From assembly GCA_964575185.1 (NCBI GenBank), contig CAZNPW010000037.1, forward strand, positions 1-29,493: DNA of 29,493 nt. Direction: 5' to 3'. A program made the position numbers and the translations under genes. Under the pieces are notes generated by a model that had not been told where the DNA came from, did no database searches, and saw nothing but the letters and a program-made list of their open reading frames with translations. Source of the DNA: CAZNPW01 sp964575185 (GTDB lineage: Bacteria; Pseudomonadota; Alphaproteobacteria; Rhodobacterales; Rhodobacteraceae). Shown one piece after another: positions 22,828 through 29,493 of this stretch (the first letter of the stretch is position 1; every line of letters starts with the position of its first letter).

Positions 22828-23642
22828 ACGTCGGGGTCTTCGCCAAGACCTTTCCCGGCACCGACCCCGCCGCCGTGCTGCTGGCCGCGAAGGCGGCCGG
22901 GTTCGATGCGGTGCAGTGGAACATGGCCTGCGCCGGCCTGCCGACGCTGCCGCCCCGGATCGACGCGGCAACGGTGGCGGCGGTGCGCGACGGGGCGGCG
23001 GCGGCCGGGGTGCGGATCCCCGCCATCTCGGCCACGTTCAACATCATCCACCCCGACCGGGACGCGGCGGAGCGCGGGTTCGCGGGTCTGGCCGTGCTGG
23101 CCGGGGCGGCGCAGGCGATGGGCTGCGACCTGCTGACGCTGTGCACGGGCACCTGCGATGCGGCCGACATGTGGCGCGGGCATCCCGACAACGCCACACC
23201 CTCCGCCTGGGCCGCGATGCGGGCGGCGGTGGACCGGGCGCTGGAAATCGCGGAGGCCCACGGCATCCGCCTGGGGGTGGAACCCGAGCACGCCAACGTC
23301 GTGAACGATGCGCGGGCTGCCGCGCGGCTCCTGCGCGAGGCGGGGAGCGACCGGCTGGTCATCGTGTTCGACCCGGCGAACCTGCTGACGGCCGCGACGC
23401 TGCCCGACCAGCACGCCATCCTGGCCCGGGCGGCGGACCTGCTCGGCGCGCGCACGGCGATCCTGCACGCCAAGGACATGGCGTCCGACGGCACCCTGCA
23501 GGCGGCGGGGCGGGGGGCGGTTGACTTCGCCCATGCCCGCCGGCGGCTTGCGGCGCAGGGCTTCTCCGGCCCCGTCATCGCCCATGGCCTGACGGCGGCC
23601 GAGGCCCCCGGGGCGGCGGCGCACCTGCGGCGGCTGACGTGA
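22824..23642 (+). CDS. Sugar phosphate isomerase/epimerase, AP-endonuclease-2-type TIM barrel
   Basis: The start is GTG 22824 inside the preceding stop (GTGA), giving 272 residues; the nearest ATG would cut the first barrel strand. It has the AP2Ec pattern: VNVGVFAKTFPG at strand 1, GFDAVQWN at strand 2, and metal ligands Glu153 (LGVEPEHANV), Asp183 (VIVFDPANLL) and His215 (AILHAKDM). The final ligand position, often glutamate, reads VIAHGL. Such enzymes isomerise or epimerise ketoses or inosose, or act on 3-keto-sugars made by Gfo/Idh/MocA partners. Substrate unknown; it is clearly co-translated with the neighbours. Confidence 0.85.
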   Translation: MNVGVFAKTFPGTDPAAVLLAAKAAGFDAVQWNMACAGLPTLPPRIDAATVAAVRDGAAAAGVRIPAISATFNIIHPDRDAAERGFAGLAVLAGAAQAMGCDLLTLCTGTCDAADMWRGHPDNATPSAWAAMRAAVDRALEIAEAHGIRLGVEPEHANVVNDARAAARLLREAGSDRLVIVFDPANLLTAATLPDQHAILARAADLLGARTAILHAKDMASDGTLQAAGRGAVDFAHARRRLAAQGFSGPVIAHGLTAAEAPGAAAHLRRLT

Positions 23643-24478
23643 TCCGGCGCGACGGCGGGCTGACCTTCACGCACGACGACGCGGGCGAGGGGCTGCCCTT
23701 CGTGTTCCAGCACGGGCTGTGCGGCGACGCGCGCCAGACCGCCGAGGCGTTTCCCGACACCCCCGGCATCCGCCGTCTGACGCTGGACTGCCGCGGCCAC
23801 GGCGGATCGGACCTGGGCCCGGTGGATGCGCTGTCGATCCCGACCTTCGCCGATGATGTCGCGCGGCTGATGGAGTCCGTCTGCGGGCCGGCGGTGGTGG
23901 GCGGCATCTCGATGGGGGCGGCCATCGCGCTGCGGCTGGCGGTGGTGCGGCCCGACCTCGTGCGCGGGCTGGTCCTGGTGCGGCCCGCCTGGGTCACCGC
24001 CGCCGCTCCCGCCAACATGGCGCCGAACGCGCTGGTCGGCCGGCTGCTGTCCGACCCCTCCACCGCCGAGGCGCGCTTCCGCGCCGGCGCCACCTTCCGC
24101 CGGCTGGCCCGGACCGCGCCCGACAACCTGGCCTCGCTGCTCGGCTTCGTCGCCCGCGCCCCGGCCGCGGACACCGCGGCGCTGCTGACCGCCATCGCCG
24201 CCAGCGGTCCCGAGGTCACGGAGCCCGACCTGGCCGCCCTGGCGCTGCCCGCGCTGGTCATCGGCACGGCGGGCGACGCGATCCACCCGATGGCCCTTGC
24301 CGCGCGTCTGGCCGGCCTGCTGCCCGGCGCGCGGCTGGTGCGGGTCGTGGCCAAGGGCACCGACCGGCCCGCCCATCTGGCCGGCCTGCGGCAGGCCATC
24401 CTCGGCTTCCTCGCGGCGCAGCCCGGGGGGCCCGCGCCGCAGGCACCCACCGCGCGGCCGCGCGGCCGTCGGGCATGA
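23639..24478 (+). CDS. Alpha/beta-hydrolase
   Basis: The start is GTG 23639, overlapping the preceding stop (GTGA), giving 279 residues. The fold is recognisable: FVFQHGLCGDARQ (oxyanion hole HG), LTLDCRGHGGSD, nucleophile Ser91 in GGISMGAAIA, acid Asp in TAGDAIHP and a late His in DRPAHL. This is the catalytic triad of esterases, lactonases and C-C hydrolases. It ends the sugar operon, so a lactone or ester of a sugar acid is a sensible substrate, but nothing in the sequence fixes it. The C-terminus is Pro/Arg-rich (about 20 residues) and probably disordered. Confidence 0.83.
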   Translation: MIRRDGGLTFTHDDAGEGLPFVFQHGLCGDARQTAEAFPDTPGIRRLTLDCRGHGGSDLGPVDALSIPTFADDVARLMESVCGPAVVGGISMGAAIALRLAVVRPDLVRGLVLVRPAWVTAAAPANMAPNALVGRLLSDPSTAEARFRAGATFRRLARTAPDNLASLLGFVARAPAADTAALLTAIAASGPEVTEPDLAALALPALVIGTAGDAIHPMALAARLAGLLPGARLVRVVAKGTDRPAHLAGLRQAILGFLAAQPGGPAPQAPTARPRGRRA

Positions 24479-24545
24479 CGGTCGCGGCGCGGGCGGCAGG
24501 CCCTCCTCCGCACGGGCGCGCCCGCCGGCCCCGCGCACGGCCCGG

Positions 24546-25544
24546 TCAGCCGATCCGGTTGCCGTCGGCACCGAACGGGTGCAGGTCCCCCGCATCGAAC
24601 GCGATGCCGATCCGGTCGCCGGTCGTCACGGCCGTCGCCGGACCGGTGCGCAACGTCATGCGCCCGGCCGGGGTCTCGGCCACCACGATCAGGTCGGCAC
24701 CCAGGAACTCCATCGCCGACACCTCCCCGTCGAGCCTGCCCGCCCCGGCCGCCGCCACCCGCAGCGCCTCGGGCCGCAGGCCGACCGTCGCGGCGGTCAT
24801 GCCCAGCCCGGCACCGGGCACCAGGTTCATCCGCGGGCTGCCGAGGAACCCCGCGACGAACAGGTTCGCCGGCCGGTCATACAGGTCGCGGGGGCTGCCC
24901 GCCTGCATGATGCGCCCGCCGTCCAGCACGACGATCCGGTCGGCGAGCGTCATCGCCTCCACCTGGTCGTGGGTGACGTAGATCATCGTCGCGGCAAGCT
25001 GGCGGTGCAGCGCGGCGATCTCGAGCCGCGTGTCGGCCCGCAGCGCGGCATCGAGGTTCGACAGCGGCTCGTCGAACAGGAAGGCCGCGGGCTCGCGCAC
25101 GATGGCCCGCCCGATCGCCACCCGCTGGCGCTGCCCGCCCGACAGCGCGGCGGGGCGGCGGTCGAGAAGCGGCTCCAGCCGCAGCATCCGCGCGGCCTCG
25201 GCGACCTTCGCCGCGACCCGGGCTTCGGGCAGGCGGGCGGTGCGCAGGCCGAAGGCGATGTTGTCGCGCACGCTCATGTGCGGATACAGCGCGTAGGACT
25301 GGAAGACCATCGACAGCCCGCGGTCGTAGGGCGGAAGGCGCGTCACGTCGCGCCCGTCGATGGCAATGCGGCCGTCGCTCGCCTCCTCCAGCCCCGCGAT
25401 CAGCCGCAGCAGCGTGGACTTGCCGCAGCCCGACGGGCCGACGAAGACGCAGAACGCCCCGTCCTCCACCACCAGGTCGATGCCCCGCAGCACCTCCGTC
25501 GCGCCAAAGCTCTTGCGCAGGCCCGAAAGCTCGATCCGTCCCAT
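24546..25544 (-). CDS. Sugar ABC transporter ATP-binding protein, UgpC/MsmX type
   Basis: The 332-residue ATPase has Walker A GPSGCGKST (about 36-44), Q-loop MVFQSYALYPHMSV, signature LSGGQRQR, Walker B FLFDEPLSNLDAALR and switch VTHDQVEAM. A C-terminal regulatory TOBE-like region follows, with VGLRPEAL and HPFGADG. FQSYALYPHM and DEPLSNLDA are trademarks of the MalK/UgpC/MsmX class that serves binding-protein-dependent CUT1 importers. It is the last gene of the minus-strand operon and starts 3 nt after the stop of permease 2. Confidence 0.94.
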   Translation of the reverse strand: MGRIELSGLRKSFGATEVLRGIDLVVEDGAFCVFVGPSGCGKSTLLRLIAGLEEASDGRIAIDGRDVTRLPPYDRGLSMVFQSYALYPHMSVRDNIAFGLRTARLPEARVAAKVAEAARMLRLEPLLDRRPAALSGGQRQRVAIGRAIVREPAAFLFDEPLSNLDAALRADTRLEIAALHRQLAATMIYVTHDQVEAMTLADRIVVLDGGRIMQAGSPRDLYDRPANLFVAGFLGSPRMNLVPGAGLGMTAATVGLRPEALRVAAAGAGRLDGEVSAMEFLGADLIVVAETPAGRMTLRTGPATAVTTGDRIGIAFDAGDLHPFGADGNRIG

Positions 25545-25547
25545 CGC

Positions 25548-26357
25548 CTACCCCTTCACCGCCCCCGCCACCACCGACCCCGCGATGCGCCGATACATCA
25601 CCAGCCCGATCAGCAGCGGCGGGGCCGCCGCGACCAGCATGACCGCCGCCGCCAGGCCCCACTGCACCCCGCCACCGCTCGAGGCGAAGAAGAACGACGC
25701 CCCGACCGTCACCGGCACGGCGGCCCGCGTCGTCAGCATCAGCCCGAAGAGGAACTCGTTCCAGGCGGTGACGAAGCCGAAGATGAAGCTCGTCATCAGC
25801 GCGGGGCGCGCCAGCGGCAGGACGATCCGCCACAGGATCCGCGGCAGCCGCGCCCCGTCCATCCGCGCGGCCTCCTCGAGCTCCACCGGCAGCGCGGCGA
25901 TGGCGTTGACCATGAGCATCAGCGTCAGCGGCAGGTTGACGACGGCCAGGATCAGGCCGAGGCCGAGCCGCGTGTCCAGAAGGCCCGCCGCATTGAACAT
26001 CAGGTAGATCGGGATCGCGAAGACGATCAGCGGCAGCGCGCGCAGGTTCACGACCAGGGGCAGGACGACGCGCGCCCCATACCCCCGCCGCGCCATCGCC
26101 CAGGCGACGGGGAAGGCCACGGCGATGGGCAGGACGGCCCCGATCAATGCCGCGACCGCGGAGTTGCCGAGGTAGGCCCAGACGTTCAGCCGGTCGCTGA
26201 CCGTCAGCACCGCCGCGAAATTGTCCAGCGTCGGCGCCTGCACCCAGAGCGAGGGGTTGCGGGTGACCTCGGCCTGGCTCTTGAAGGCGGTGACGAGCGT
26301 GGCGATGACGGGAAAGTTCAGCACCAGCGCCGCCAGGATGAACACCGCCCAGCGCAT
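25548..26357 (-). CDS. Sugar ABC transporter permease 2, UgpE/MalG type (CUT1)
   Basis: From the ATG at 26357, overlapping the preceding permease stop (ATGA), the protein has 269 residues and about six membrane segments. The EAA loop reads LPVELEEAARMDGARLPRILWRIVLPLARPAL, with the full 'EAA...G.........P' motif. The C-terminal AWNEFLFGLML is diagnostic of the MalG/UgpE partner. The open frame extends far upstream but only through the other permease gene in a shadow frame. Confidence 0.93.
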   Translation of the reverse strand: MRWAVFILAALVLNFPVIATLVTAFKSQAEVTRNPSLWVQAPTLDNFAAVLTVSDRLNVWAYLGNSAVAALIGAVLPIAVAFPVAWAMARRGYGARVVLPLVVNLRALPLIVFAIPIYLMFNAAGLLDTRLGLGLILAVVNLPLTLMLMVNAIAALPVELEEAARMDGARLPRILWRIVLPLARPALMTSFIFGFVTAWNEFLFGLMLTTRAAVPVTVGASFFFASSGGGVQWGLAAAVMLVAAAPPLLIGLVMYRRIAGSVVAGAVKG

Positions 26358-27220
26358 CACGCCCGCCCCTTGCGCGCCTGGGCCCGGGCGGCCAGCGCCA
26401 CCACCGCGAAGGCCGCGGCGAACAGCAGCATCGAGGCCGCCACGGCCCGCCCGATCTCGCCCGACCGGAAGAAGGCCTCGTAGACGTAGATCGACATCGA
26501 CCGCGTGACCCCGCCGGGGCCCGCGCCGACCAGGACGTAGATGTTGTCGAAGACGCGGAACCCGTCGATGAAGCGGATGAACAGCGCGACCCACAGCGTC
26601 GGCAGCATCAGCGGCAGTTCCACCTTGCGGAAGGTCCGCCAGGGGCGCGCCCCGTCCACCGCCGCGGCCTCGCGCACCTCCTGCGGGACGGCGGTGTAGG
26701 CGGTCAGGAACAGCAGGAAGGCGAAGGGCGTCCACTGCAGGGTTTCGACCACCGCGACGGTCCAGAACACCGTCCGGGCCCCGAAGAACGACAGGCGCAG
26801 GCCGAAGACCTCCCACAGGTAGTAGGGCACGGGGCCTGCGAACTCGTGCAGGACCAGGCGATACATCAGCCCCATCATCGCCGGCGCGATCATCATCGGC
26901 GCGATCAGCACCGCGACCATCCAGCCGTGCCGGCGGATCAGCGGCGCGAGGTAGACGGCGAGAAACAGCCCCAGCACGCATTCCGCCACCGCCGTCACCA
27001 CCGCGAACCGCAGGGAAAACCAGGCGGAGGCCCAGAAGTCCGGGTCGCCCAGCACGGTGCGGAAGTTGTCCAGCCCGGTGAAGGCAGGATCGGTCAGCGT
27101 CTCGAAGGTCGCCGAGGACAGCGCGTAGACGACGCTCAGCGCCACCGGAAACCCCAGGATGGCCAGCAGGAAAAGCACCAGCGGGGCGGCGAGGATGCGG
27201 TTTTCCGTCGCGGTCGTCAT
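26357..27220 (-). CDS. Sugar ABC transporter permease 1, UgpA/MalF type (CUT1)
   Basis: The 287-residue protein has a first hydrophobic helix at about 9-30 and five more. It carries the EAA loop VPQEVREAAAVDGARPWRTFRKVELPLMLP, followed by a late segment IDGFRVFDNIYVLVGAGPGG, typical of UgpA/MalF-like permeases. The start MTTATENRI is preceded by a weak GGAAGCG-type site. Together with permease 2 it makes the heterodimeric channel for the adjacent binding protein. Confidence 0.93.
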   Translation of the reverse strand: MTTATENRILAAPLVLFLLAILGFPVALSVVYALSSATFETLTDPAFTGLDNFRTVLGDPDFWASAWFSLRFAVVTAVAECVLGLFLAVYLAPLIRRHGWMVAVLIAPMMIAPAMMGLMYRLVLHEFAGPVPYYLWEVFGLRLSFFGARTVFWTVAVVETLQWTPFAFLLFLTAYTAVPQEVREAAAVDGARPWRTFRKVELPLMLPTLWVALFIRFIDGFRVFDNIYVLVGAGPGGVTRSMSIYVYEAFFRSGEIGRAVAASMLLFAAAFAVVALAARAQARKGRA

Positions 27221-27238
27221 GGCGCGCTTCCCGGGGTC

Positions 27239-27265
27239 GGACCGGCCGCGGCAGGCGGCCGGTCC
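27239..27265 (-). terminator. Intercistronic hairpin after the CUT1 binding-protein gene
   Basis: A perfect 11-bp inverted repeat (27239-27249 and 27255-27265) encloses a 5-nt GGCAG loop, 7 nt beyond the binding-protein stop codon in the direction of transcription. No T-run follows. It matches the hairpin at 17238-17268 in position and build, so mRNA protection of the binding-protein message is the likely role. Confidence 0.7.
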
Positions 27266-27272
27266 CGTCGCG

Positions 27273-28565
27273 CTACTTCAAGAGCTCGGCCATGCCCCGT
27301 GCCGTATTGGCGATGGCGGTGTCGAGGTCCTGCGTGCCGGCCCAGTAGCCCGTGAACTCCTTGGCCTGCAGCTCGTAGACCGACAGCGCGTTGGCCGAGG
27401 TGGCGCCGCGCATGACGAAGCCGTAGGTCGAGGCATACTCGCCCACCTGCACGAGGTCCGGCCGTTCGCCCGCCAGCTTCGCCGCCGCCGCGCCGGCCAG
27501 GCCGGGCGCCCCGCCCGCGCGGGCGTAGGCGAGCGCCGCCTCCTCGGTCGACAGCCATTGCAGGAAGGCCGTCGCCCCCTCCTTGTTGTCCGACGCCGCG
27601 TTCAGCCCCAGGCCCAGGCCGTGGATGTGGGTGAACCGCCCCGCCGGCCCCGCGGGCGGCGCGATGGCGGTGGTCGCGGGCTGCGCCGCGGTCAGCTCGC
27701 TCGCCGCCGCGTTCCACTGCACCATCGCGGCGACCTGCCCGCTGGCCCAGGCCGCGTTCGCCTCGGCGTATTCGTAGGACGTGCTGTCGGGCGGCGTGGC
27801 ACCCAGATCGTAAAGCATCTTCGCCATCTCGAGCGGCTCGCGCCAGGCCGCGGTGTCGATGGTGACGTTGCCCGCCTCGTCCATCCAGTTCGCGCCCGCG
27901 CTGCGCGGCCACGCATGGAAGACCATCATGTTGAACAGAAGGTTCTTCATCTGGATGACGGTGCCGTAGCGCGTCGGGCTGTCGGGGTTGACCGACTGGC
28001 TGAAATACAGCGCGTTGGCGACGAAATCCTTCCACATCCAGTCGTTCGGATCCTTGGGCTGCAGCCGCTCCCCCAGATACCGCTCCGAGATGTCGCCGTA
28101 GCGCGCCGTCGCGGCCGCGTCCGTCATCAGCGCGTCGATCAGGTCGCGGCGGTAGTACAGGAATTGCAGGCTCAGGTCGGTCGGCACGCCATACTGCTTG
28201 CCGTCGAACTGCATCGTCGACAGCACCGTGTCGCCGAACACCGCCTGCGCCTCCGGGGCCAGCGTCACCGGCTCCATGAACGGCGCGTAACGGCCGATCG
28301 AATAGGTGGCGATCAGGTTGATGTCGAAGGCGGTCGTCCCCGCCGCCAGGTCCACCGCCAGCTTGTCGAAGAACCCGTCGCGGCTGGTGAACAGGAGGTC
28401 GACCCGGTTCGCCTCGGTCGTTTCGGGCCGGGCGTTGTAGATGTCGGTCACCGCCCGCAACGCGGCCTCCTCGGGCCCGCCGGGCCAGCCGAGCACCGTC
28501 ACCTCGGCCTGCGCGGCGGTCATCAGCGCCAGAAGGGCGGCGCCGGACAGAAAGGCATGTCTCAT
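27273..28565 (-). CDS. Extracellular sugar-binding protein of the CUT1 importer (UgpB/MalE type)
   Basis: The 430-residue precursor starts with a short Sec signal (MRHAFLSGAALLALMTAAQAE; cleavage near AQA, residue 20). The mature protein is a cluster-B type binder: TVLGWPGGPEEAALRAVTDIYN, FDINLIATYSIGRYAPFMEPV, YGVPTDLSLQFLYYRRDL and GQVAAMVQWNAAASEL. These are the 'y.iP......l.Ynkdl' and 'G..Am...w' blocks of solute-binding protein family 1. AGGGAGAGGA lies 8 nt before the ATG, inside the end of the ROK gene, which it overlaps by 4 nt. The neighbouring nanK- and nanE-like genes suggest an amino sugar as ligand. Confidence 0.92.
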   Translation of the reverse strand: MRHAFLSGAALLALMTAAQAEVTVLGWPGGPEEAALRAVTDIYNARPETTEANRVDLLFTSRDGFFDKLAVDLAAGTTAFDINLIATYSIGRYAPFMEPVTLAPEAQAVFGDTVLSTMQFDGKQYGVPTDLSLQFLYYRRDLIDALMTDAAATARYGDISERYLGERLQPKDPNDWMWKDFVANALYFSQSVNPDSPTRYGTVIQMKNLLFNMMVFHAWPRSAGANWMDEAGNVTIDTAAWREPLEMAKMLYDLGATPPDSTSYEYAEANAAWASGQVAAMVQWNAAASELTAAQPATTAIAPPAGPAGRFTHIHGLGLGLNAASDNKEGATAFLQWLSTEEAALAYARAGGAPGLAGAAAAKLAGERPDLVQVGEYASTYGFVMRGATSANALSVYELQAKEFTGYWAGTQDLDTAIANTARGMAELLK

Positions 28566-29395
28566 GTGTTGGGTCCTCTCCCTGTTGTGTCGTCTCGATC
28601 AGCCAGATCGGCGATTCCGATCACCCCGGCCGCATCGCCGAGCGCGGCGGGGATCACCTCGGGGGCAAACGGGTCGGACACCTCGGCAAGCGCGTCCCGG
28701 ACCCGGTCCAGATAGCCCGGCCCGAGCCCCACGCCGCCGCCCATCACGATGACCGCCGGATCGACCGCCAGGTGCAGGTTGCGGCACAGCCGCGCGACCC
28801 GCCCGGCCGAGACCGCGACGGCCGGGTGCCCCGCCGCAACGGCCGCGCGCGTGTCGCCCGCCGCCTCGGCGATGAACCGGCCCGAGGCCAGGTTCTCGAT
28901 GCGGACCGCATCCCCGTCCAGCGGCACCATCTGGCCCGCGCTCATCGCGATGCCGCGCTGTCCCTCGACCAGGCGGCCACCCAGCACGAGCCCGCCGCCG
29001 ATGCCGGTGGACACGGTCAGGAACACCATGTCGCGCCCCGCCCCGGCACCGTGGCGGAACTCTCCCCAGGCCGCCGCCTGCGCGTCGTTGGCCAGCCGCA
29101 CCGGCCGGCCCAGCAACCGGCTTGCCGCGGCGGCCAGCGGAAACGGCGCGTCCAGCGGCAGCGTGCCCGGGTTCAGCGCCGACCACGACCCCGCCAGGAT
29201 CCGCCCCGTGGCGCAGAGCCCCGCCGCGGTCCACTGACCGGACCAGTCACGCACCAGTTCACCGATCTGCGCCAGCCACCGTCCCGGCCCCCCGGCGCGG
29301 TCGGTTTCCGCCGCGGCCCTCGCCGTCACGCCGGCCCCGTCGACCAGCGCGGCCAGGATCTTCGTCCCGCCGAGGTCGATCGCCAGCACGCTCAT
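28562..29395 (-). CDS. ROK-family kinase, NanK-like, with a degenerate zinc loop
   Basis: From the ATG at 29395 the protein has 277 residues. The N-terminal VLAIDLGGTKILAALVDG, then ATGRILAGSWSALNPGTL, NDAQAAAWGEF (catalytic Asp) and DMVFLTVSTGIGGGLV follow N-acetylmannosamine kinase (NanK) of enterobacteria closely, especially the ALNP and DAQAAAWxEF pieces. The zinc motif expected after the GIGGG strand (GH then CxCGxxGC) is missing: the stretch reads AGQMVPLDGDAVRIENLAS and has no cysteine. An upstream in-frame start (29452) would add 19 Arg-rich residues and is rejected. The ATG overlaps the stop of the preceding gene (ATGA), whose tail resembles NanE, the enzyme after NanK in sialic-acid breakdown. 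Confidence 0.82.
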   Translation of the reverse strand: MSVLAIDLGGTKILAALVDGAGVTARAAAETDRAGGPGRWLAQIGELVRDWSGQWTAAGLCATGRILAGSWSALNPGTLPLDAPFPLAAAASRLLGRPVRLANDAQAAAWGEFRHGAGAGRDMVFLTVSTGIGGGLVLGGRLVEGQRGIAMSAGQMVPLDGDAVRIENLASGRFIAEAAGDTRAAVAAGHPAVAVSAGRVARLCRNLHLAVDPAVIVMGGGVGLGPGYLDRVRDALAEVSDPFAPEVIPAALGDAAGVIGIADLADRDDTTGRGPNT

Positions 29396-29493
29396 CCGGC
29401 GGCACCTTGCAGCGCGTCGGCGAACCACCGCGTGACGTGCTCGGTTCCGCACCGATCCGGCGCTGGCCGACGTGACCGAGGCCGAGATCCGCC
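29392..29493 (-). CDS. nanE: C-terminal fragment of a probable NanE (ManNAc-6-phosphate 2-epimerase), cut by the window edge
   Basis: The last 17 residues before a TGA at 29394-29392 read TEHVTRWFADALQGAAG. E. coli NanE ends in the pattern EHIxxWxxxAMxxA, so the spacing E-H-V-x-x-W-F-x-x-A-L-x-x-A fits well. NanE converts ManNAc-6-phosphate to GlcNAc-6-phosphate and pairs with NanK. The residues just before (beyond about 29446) do not show the usual GSAITR segment in this frame, so either a frame change or an assembly edge is suspected. Only the tail is supportable. Confidence 0.5.
   Translation of the reverse strand, partial: GGSRPRSRRPAPDRCGTEHVTRWFADALQGAAG

Noticed and set aside
24479..24545. 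Terminator between the alpha/beta hydrolase and the converging ATPase gene
   Set aside because: Only a self-complementary 12-bp GC palindrome (24513-24524) and a 7-bp repeat with a 23-nt loop were found, with no T-run; such matches are expected by chance in this composition.
24297..26483. Long plus-strand frame antisense to the CUT1 ATPase and permease genes
   Set aside because: Same kind of GC-driven shadow; the minus-strand genes have complete motifs and ordered 3-4 nt junctions.
28562..29452. Longer NanK-like protein starting at 29452
   Set aside because: The added 19 residues are almost all Arg/Ala/His and coincide with the end of the preceding nanE-like gene in another frame.

Overview
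The window is high-GC DNA with dense, overlapping operons. Gene content and order suggest an alphaproteobacterium of the Rhodobacteraceae/Paracoccaceae type. The main reasons are the flagellar gene order flgB-flgC-fliE-fliQ-flgF-flgG-flgA-flgH-fliL with divergent fliI, several twin-arginine-type signal peptides on substrate-binding proteins, and three different ABC uptake operons. This placement is inferred from gene order and composition; no database was searched. I saw no rRNA, tRNA, CRISPR array or insertion sequence, and no gene-free stretch above 300 bases.

Layout. (1) 1-1896: a left-truncated FAD-dependent oxidoreductase of the phytoene-dehydrogenase type, divergent from a BetI-like TetR regulator, with a perfect inverted repeat between them. 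(2) 1893-7728: flagellar basal body, rod, ring and export genes. fliI lies on the minus strand, with the nine-gene flgB-to-fliL operon divergent from it. (3) 7792-12762: an RpiR-type regulator divergent from a four-gene operon. That operon encodes a 5-formyl-THF cycloligase paralogue with the GKGxGxxDLE signature, an NMT1/THI5-like binding protein, an ABC ATPase and a permease made of two fused permease domains. Two overlapping palindromes sharing a half-site lie between regulator and operon. The best guess is uptake and handling of a thiamin-pyrimidine or related heterocycle. (4) 12759-24478: a large sugar or polyol locus. On the minus strand are a LacD-type aldolase and a ROK kinase fused to a P-loop kinase. 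On the plus strand are a SorC-type regulator and then a ten-gene run: binding protein, permease, ATPase (RbsB/FrcCA type), PfkB kinase resembling tagatose kinase, GatZ-like protein, Gfo/Idh/MocA oxidoreductase, RPE-like epimerase, TIM-barrel isomerase and alpha/beta hydrolase. Most are joined by 4-nt ATGA/GTGA overlaps. (5) 24546-29493, minus strand: the end of a probable nanE, a NanK-like ROK kinase and a MalE/UgpB-type ABC importer (binding protein, two permeases, ATPase). This is probably an amino-sugar (ManNAc or sialic-acid-derived) operon.

How it fits together. The centre of the locus looks like a ketohexose pathway. Sugar enters by ABC transport and is phosphorylated by PfkB and/or ROK. 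It could then go either through GatZ-like C4 epimerisation to fructose-6-phosphate or through a bisphosphate to LacD cleavage. The Gfo/Idh/MocA, RPE-like, TIM-barrel and hydrolase genes suggest that the imported compound is first oxidised, isomerised or hydrolysed. The exact substrate cannot be read from the sequence. The least described items are the two-kinase fusion, the unusual gene combination of the tagatose-like locus, the fused thiamin-type permease, and the three-half-site operator array at 8666-8694.
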